Shown here: in pieces, positions 6,310 to 10,809 of the stretch
Position numbering within the stretch: the first letter of the stretch is position 1
Layout: the number at the start of each line of letters is the position of its first letter
Source of the DNA: Shewanellaceae bacterium
Lineage (GTDB): Bacteria > Pseudomonadota > Gammaproteobacteria > Enterobacterales > Shewanellaceae
Assembly (NCBI GenBank): GCA_016779685.1
Contig: JADHND010000041.1
Coordinates: 1 to 10,809 of the forward strand
DNA: 10,809 nt
Direction: 5' to 3'
Program-made: the position numbers and the translations under genes
The notes under the pieces: generated by a model
What the model was told of the DNA's origin: nothing
Databases searched by the model: none
What the model saw: only the letters and a program-made list of their open reading frames with translations

Positions 6310-8217
6310 ATGAGTTCGCAGCCCCTTCATCCTAATCTAAGCTGGACTTCTGAAGGCAATCCTATTTCGCAACAGTTTAATGACGTCTATTTCTCTAATG
6401 AGCACGGCATAGAAGAAAGTCATTACGTGTTTCTTAAGCACAACCAGCTGCCACAACGCTTTCTCAAGGCCAAGCGGTCTTTTGTCATTGCAGAAACAGG
6501 CTTTGGCACAGGATTAAACTTTCTCAACACAAGTCACGCTTTTCTGCAACACGCACCTGCGCACCTAACACTGCATTTTATAAGTTTTGAAAAGTTTCCA
6601 TTGTCGGTATCTCAGTTACAGCAAGCCCATCAAAATTGGGCAGAACTCGCACCATTAACCCATGAATTACAAGCCAACATACCTTCATGCCAACATGGCC
6701 CCCACCGCCTGACAATGGCGAATGGTCAGATTATCTTAGATTTATGGTATGGCGATGTCAACGAAACAATCACACAAGTTTCTAAAAATACCCAAGTCGA
6801 TGCTTGGTTCTTAGATGGGTTTGCACCAGCAAAAAATCCAGGGATGTGGCAAACCAACTTATTTCAAGCGATGGCAACCTTATCCAAACCCTCCACTACA
6901 GTGGCGACCTTTACGGCTGCTGGGTTTGTACGCCGTGGTTTAATCGATGCTGGATTCAGTATGCAAAAAGTCAAGGGCTTTCGACATAAACGAGACATGC
7001 TCCAAGGTCATTTTCAATCACCCTCTCCCACCGATAAGCTTATTGTCGGCGCCATAAAACAGACACCGCGTGAAACTCGAATAGCCATCATAGGCGGTGG
7101 CATCGCCGCTGCTCAAAGTCTGTTGTCGATAGAACAGCGTGGCCTTAAAGCCGATGTTTTTTGTGACGAAAAAGATTTCGGTCATGGCGCCTCCGGTAAT
7201 CCACAGGCAGCTTTATATCCCCTCCTGTCTCCCTTTAACCCAGAACTTACCCAATGGTTTATTCAAGCTTTTTATTTTGCCAAGCAGCGGTTGCGACAAG
7301 TGTACCAACAGCAGCCTTTTGCTATGGAAAACTGTGGCGTGTTGCAAATGGCCTTTGATGAGAAAAGTGCTCAAAAAATTCAACATATGGTTGCGCAGTA
7401 TCAACATCTCTTACCGCTACGCCATGTCGATGCCAATACGGCGAGTAACCTAAGTGGCCTATCACAAACACAAGCAGGCTTGTGGCTACCCGATGGGGCT
7501 TGGATCCATGCCCAAGCATACACCCAAGCCTGCTTTAAAGTCGCAGCGGCCTCAATGACCGCTTACCATGGGATACATATTGAACACATCACCCCCGAAG
7601 CTGGACAGTGGCGATTGATTGATCAACATCAGCACCCGTATGGTCCTTATGACAAGATAATTCTGGCACAAGGCGCCAACAGCGTAGATTTAACCCAGAC
7701 CCAACATCTACCATTGACCCCTGTTCGCGGTCAATTAAGCATGACCCCAACCTCACCTGCATTAAAAACTTTAAAAACCGTCTTATGTGCTAAAGGCTAC
7801 CTCACCCCCGCGTCGTCTCAACAACACTGCTTTGGCGCCAGCTATCAACGCCAAACAACAGATACGCACGTTAAGCTAAGCGAACACCTCACCAATATCG
7901 ATAAAATACAACATAGTTTTGCAGGCAACGCTTGGATCTCTGCGCTCACCACCGATGATCTTCAAGGACGGGTTGCCTATCGCATGACCAGTCGAGATCA
8001 CTTGCCTTTTGCAGGGCCACTCACCAGTGCGCCTGGCGTGTATCTGCTGTCAGGTTTGGGATCACGAGGCTTTTGTTCGGCGGCATTAACCGCAGAGAGT
8101 TTAATCGCTAACATGATGAACGAGCCAAGTCCGTTGACGCAAGCACAATGGCAACGACTACAACCTGAACGGCATGTAAAACAAGAGCATGGTAGGCGAA
8201 AGCAGCAAAAACAATAA
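6310..8217 (+). CDS. mnmC: Bifunctional tRNA mnm5s2U34 biosynthesis protein MnmC
   Basis: MnmC completes the wobble-uridine modification of certain tRNAs: the FAD-dependent C-terminal half turns cmnm5(s2)U into nm5(s2)U, and the SAM-dependent N-terminal half methylates this to mnm5(s2)U. In the 635 residues the methyltransferase part (about 1-250) shows ETGFGTGLNFL (62-72) and FLDGFAPAKNPGMW (167-180). The oxidase part opens with the dinucleotide loop IAIIGGGIAAAQS (258-270), then GHGASGNPQAALYPLLSP, and closes with LSGLGSRGF. Both halves are intact in one frame, so this is the fused form. It ends with a basic tail (ERHVKQEHGRRKQQKQ). No good Shine-Dalgarno precedes the ATG at 6310, but the N-terminus fits the family. 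Divergence from fabB is the conserved arrangement. Confidence 0.96.
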   Translation: MSSQPLHPNLSWTSEGNPISQQFNDVYFSNEHGIEESHYVFLKHNQLPQRFLKAKRSFVIAETGFGTGLNFLNTSHAFLQHAPAHLTLHFISFEKFPLSVSQLQQAHQNWAELAPLTHELQANIPSCQHGPHRLTMANGQIILDLWYGDVNETITQVSKNTQVDAWFLDGFAPAKNPGMWQTNLFQAMATLSKPSTTVATFTAAGFVRRGLIDAGFSMQKVKGFRHKRDMLQGHFQSPSPTDKLIVGAIKQTPRETRIAIIGGGIAAAQSLLSIEQRGLKADVFCDEKDFGHGASGNPQAALYPLLSPFNPELTQWFIQAFYFAKQRLRQVYQQQPFAMENCGVLQMAFDEKSAQKIQHMVAQYQHLLPLRHVDANTASNLSGLSQTQAGLWLPDGAWIHAQAYTQACFKVAAASMTAYHGIHIEHITPEAGQWRLIDQHQHPYGPYDKIILAQGANSVDLTQTQHLPLTPVRGQLSMTPTSPALKTLKTVLCAKGYLTPASSQQHCFGASYQRQTTDTHVKLSEHLTNIDKIQHSFAGNAWISALTTDDLQGRVAYRMTSRDHLPFAGPLTSAPGVYLLSGLGSRGFCSAALTAESLIANMMNEPSPLTQAQWQRLQPERHVKQEHGRRKQQKQ

Positions 8218-8243
8218 ATTTAATCGGAGTCCCATAAAATGCC

Positions 8244-8273
8244 TTGGCAGCTTAGGTATTCCCCTGATACAAT
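8244..8273 (+). promoter_or_regulatory. Candidate sigma70 promoter for sapA
   Basis: TTGGCA (8244-8249) and TACAAT (8268-8273) are separated by 18 nt, with a TG one base before the -10 (extended -10, TGATACAAT). Transcription would start near 8280, giving a leader of about 27 nt before the sapA ATG. It lies in the 89-nt gap after mnmC, where I see no intrinsic terminator. Confidence 0.5.
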
Positions 8274-8306
8274 GAAAGCATTAAATGCATAAAATTTGCC
8301 AACGAA

Positions 8307-9920
8307 ATGCTATCAAAATGCTTTCAAGTCGCTATCATTTGCTTCATCCTTCCCTTATTCATACAGGCTTGTAAGCCCTATAGTCGCATCTTGGATAAAG
8401 GATTAATTTATTGCCTTGAAGACGACCCTGTCTTTCTCAACCCACAAAAGACAGCATCACAGACCACCTATGATGTCACCAGCGGTATTCTCTTTGATAC
8501 TCTCATTGAGTATGATCCTAAATCATCCACTTTTTTGCCGTCATTGGCAACATCTTGGAGCGTAACAGATACCAAAAACTATACCTTTAATCTAAGAAAA
8601 AATGTGCGCTTCCACAAAACTGAATTTTTTTTTCCATCGCGCCCATTGCTTGCCATCGATGTACAATACACATTTGAACGTATCATCAATACATCACATC
8701 CTCTACATCATGTGAACACCAACCACTTCTATGGGCTATCCCAACATACTATTAACAACATTGCCAGCATCACCGTCGATAGTGCGCATCAAGTGACCTT
8801 TCGTTTGAAAGAGGCCGATAACACATTTATGGCACAACTCTCGAGCCCAGCAGGGTCTATTCAATCTCTAGAATATGCGAATTACTTAGCGACCATCGAT
8901 GAAGCAACCAAGATAGATTTTAGTCCCATCGGAACCGGACCTTATGCCTTACAATCTTATATTCCTAATCATGTCATTCGGTACACCAAACACATGGACT
9001 ACTGGCGAGAAAAGCAAAATTTTGGTCAACTCATTTTTAATATCACACCCAACAATCGTCACCGATTGTCCAAAGTAACTTATGGGGATTGCTCGATATC
9101 GACCATGCCTCAATTTAATGATTTAACTAAAATTAATCAGCATAAACATCTTCAAATCAAGTCCAAAATGGGCAACAATACGGCCTACTTAGCTTTTAAT
9201 ATCCATGCTCCGCCACTCAATCAAAAAGAAATTCGTAGAGCGATTGCCATCGCCATCAATAAACCCGATATTTTGAGCCATATTTATTCATATACTGCCG
9301 AAAAAGCAACGACTTTGCTTCCAAAAAAATCTTGGGGACATGTCGAACCATTGGTGCAATTTCCTTTTGATCAAGCACAAGCGAAGGTGTTGGTTAAAAA
9401 ACTAACCACCGATAACATTGAATTAAATTTATCGGTCAGCCGAAACGCACGCCATTACAACCCCAATGCACTCAAGATGGCACAGCTGATCCAGGCTGAA
9501 CTACAAAAAATTGGCATTCAGCTCCATATTAAAAGCTACAATTGGAGTCATCTGGTTTCGAAATTACATCAGCATGATTTTGATTTGGCATTGCTGGGCT
9601 GGAGTGCAGATTACGATGATCCCGATAACTTCTACAGCTCCATTTTAAGTTGCAATGGGCGCTTTAATTATAGTCAATGGTGTCACCCAACCTTTGAAAA
9701 CTTACTGAGCCAAGCACGTCGCTCGAATACCCGAGCTGAACGGCGCTATATTTATCAACAGGTTGAGAAAATTATCTTTAATGAAGTGCCGCTTGTCCCC
9801 ATCGCTCATGGATCCAGAATCTTTATATTTGAAGATAAATTAAAAAACTTTTCATTCCTCCCGAACGGTGTACCAAACTTTCAACGCGTAAAAATTGAAA
9901 CTCGGGGACAACGCTCATGA
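8307..9920 (+). CDS. sapA: SapA-like peptide ABC transporter substrate-binding protein, probable lipoprotein
   Basis: This is a solute-binding protein of family 5 (oligopeptide/dipeptide type), 537 residues. It has DYWR (230-233) after GTGPY (209-213), and AYLAFNIHAPPLNQKEIRRAIAIAIN (293-318, the family signature region). SapA assignment rests on the SapB-like partner downstream and on details I recall from E. coli SapA: the YC near residue 36, GDC near 262, and a CysX(n)WC pair in the C-terminal lobe (SCNGRFNYSQWC). SapA proteins are linked to import/resistance to antimicrobial peptides, and to other substrates in E. coli; the substrate here is unknown. The N-terminus has one lysine, a hydrophobic core and FIQAC (Cys22), a plausible lipobox. 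E. coli SapA is, as I recall, a soluble periplasmic protein. The ribosome site is weak. It contains a T9 run at 8625-8633. Its stop overlaps the sapB start. Confidence 0.85.
   Translation: MLSKCFQVAIICFILPLFIQACKPYSRILDKGLIYCLEDDPVFLNPQKTASQTTYDVTSGILFDTLIEYDPKSSTFLPSLATSWSVTDTKNYTFNLRKNVRFHKTEFFFPSRPLLAIDVQYTFERIINTSHPLHHVNTNHFYGLSQHTINNIASITVDSAHQVTFRLKEADNTFMAQLSSPAGSIQSLEYANYLATIDEATKIDFSPIGTGPYALQSYIPNHVIRYTKHMDYWREKQNFGQLIFNITPNNRHRLSKVTYGDCSISTMPQFNDLTKINQHKHLQIKSKMGNNTAYLAFNIHAPPLNQKEIRRAIAIAINKPDILSHIYSYTAEKATTLLPKKSWGHVEPLVQFPFDQAQAKVLVKKLTTDNIELNLSVSRNARHYNPNALKMAQLIQAELQKIGIQLHIKSYNWSHLVSKLHQHDFDLALLGWSADYDDPDNFYSSILSCNGRFNYSQWCHPTFENLLSQARRSNTRAERRYIYQQVEKIIFNEVPLVPIAHGSRIFIFEDKLKNFSFLPNGVPNFQRVKIETRGQRS
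9904..9908 (+). promoter_or_regulatory. sapB ribosome site inside the end of sapA
   Basis: GGGGA stands 8 nt before the ATG at 9917 and fixes the sapB start. With the ATGA overlap of the sapA stop it predicts coupled translation of the binding protein and the permease. Confidence 0.7.
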
Positions 9921-10809
9921 TCCGCTACCTCATTCGAAGACTCTATCTCTATAGCATCACCATCGTACTCCTATTGTTCTTACTGTTTGTCATTAGTTAT
10001 CAGTTGCCCGGTAGCCGTTACACCATCTTGAGTGGTTTAAACGATATCACAGCGTTGCAACAAACCAAAATCCAGTCACTTTATCAAACCGACTCCAATA
10101 TCTTCTTTGAGTTTATTGCATTTTTAGGACAGCGTCTGAATTTGGAATTCGGTGTTTCTATGATTTCACAAAACTCGATTACTGAAGAACTACTGCACAC
10201 CATTCCAGCGAGCTTAGAGTTAGGCTTATTTGCGATGTTTATAGCGTTGTTGTTTGCCTTGCCATTGGGCATTATTAGCGCCATCAGTACCAACAAAACC
10301 TTTAAAAGAAGTGTGATTATCGTGATGTTGATTGGTTATTCGATCCCGACATTCTGGTTTGGTATTTTGTTGTCCTACAACTTAGGCAACACTTGGAATA
10401 TTTTCCCGGTAGCAGGGCGTTTGAATCTGCTGTATGACATAGAAACCATCACGGGCTTTTTGCTTATCGACACTCTGCTGGATCAACATTATTACAAATG
10501 GAATGCGCTACTTGATGTGCTCAACCATATGTTTTTGCCGACCTGTACCTTGGCTATCTACCCATTTACGATCATGTTGAGAATCACCCATTCTACTTTT
10601 AAAGAAATTATGGCTGAAAATTACATTAAAGCCGCCTATTCTCGTGGGTTAACCTCATTCGAAGTGATTAAGAACCATGCCATCCAAAATGCCATTGCAC
10701 CTATTTTAAATAATTTTAGTCTGTTAATCGGTGGTTTCATTAGCTATGGAATCATTAACGAGTACATTTACGGGTGGCCTGGATTCGGGCAATGGTTGCT
10801 TAATGGCAT
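9917..10809 (+). CDS. sapB: SapB-like peptide ABC transporter permease, cut by the right edge
   Basis: 297 complete codons are visible, no stop, with the C-terminus missing. The sequence begins MIRYLIRRLYLYS and has several hydrophobic segments (about 10-30, 99-120, 133-155 and more), as expected for an inner-membrane permease of the binding-protein-dependent type. The EAA loop reads YIKAAYSRGLTSFEVIKNHAIQNAIAP (from residue 236 on), the contact site for the ATPase. GRLNLLYDIETITGFLLID is close to my recollection of E. coli SapB, with its long loop before HMFLPTCTL, which supports SapB over DppB or OppB. It overlaps sapA by 4 nt. A second permease and ATPase genes (sapC, sapD, sapF) are predicted downstream. 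Confidence 0.85.
   Translation, partial: MIRYLIRRLYLYSITIVLLLFLLFVISYQLPGSRYTILSGLNDITALQQTKIQSLYQTDSNIFFEFIAFLGQRLNLEFGVSMISQNSITEELLHTIPASLELGLFAMFIALLFALPLGIISAISTNKTFKRSVIIVMLIGYSIPTFWFGILLSYNLGNTWNIFPVAGRLNLLYDIETITGFLLIDTLLDQHYYKWNALLDVLNHMFLPTCTLAIYPFTIMLRITHSTFKEIMAENYIKAAYSRGLTSFEVIKNHAIQNAIAPILNNFSLLIGGFISYGIINEYIYGWPGFGQWLLNG

Overview
The window reads as ordinary chromosome of a gammaproteobacterium with moderate GC. The evidence is the gene content and order. On the minus strand, transcription runs fabB, pdxB, asd, a small FimV-like gene, then fimV. mnmC diverges from fabB on the plus strand. From memory, mnmC/fabB divergence and the fabB-pdxB-asd(usg)-fimV order are known from Shewanella/Vibrio/Enterobacterales-type genomes. 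I cannot name a genus from sequence alone.

Layout. Positions 1-2055 (minus) hold most of a fimV gene running off the left edge: signal peptide, periplasmic LysM-like FimV core, coiled coil, one membrane helix, then an acidic cytoplasmic part. That part carries a poly-alanine stretch, four copies of an 18/14-residue repeat, and a 45-bp (15-residue) tandem array that continues past base 1. Positions 2056-2351 are a gene-free gap with an 8-codon leader reading frame coupled to the fimV start. Positions 2352-2741 (minus) encode a 129-residue secreted protein that is essentially a free-standing copy of the FimV LysM domain. It is separated from asd by 87 nt containing a perfect 11-bp hairpin and a weaker second inverted repeat. 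asd (2829-3839), pdxB (3857-4984) and fabB (4994-6208) follow with 17-nt and 9-nt gaps and look like one transcript. A 101-nt AT-rich divergent promoter region separates fabB from mnmC (6310-8217). A good promoter candidate (8244-8273) precedes sapA (8307-9920). sapA overlaps sapB by 4 nt, and sapB is cut by the right edge.

How the genes fit together. The left cluster joins biosynthesis (type II fatty acids, pyridoxal phosphate, aspartate-family amino acids/cell-wall diaminopimelate) to a cell-pole/peptidoglycan-anchored hub protein. MnmC finishes the wobble-uridine modification of tRNA. SapA/SapB are the binding protein and first permease of a peptide-family ABC importer; their permease and ATPase partners would be expected to the right.

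The most unusual items are the mini-FimV paralogue beside fimV, the homogeneous acidic repeat array of FimV, and the structured asd/mini-FimV intergenic RNA. No clearly undescribed defence, mobile or RNA system is visible.
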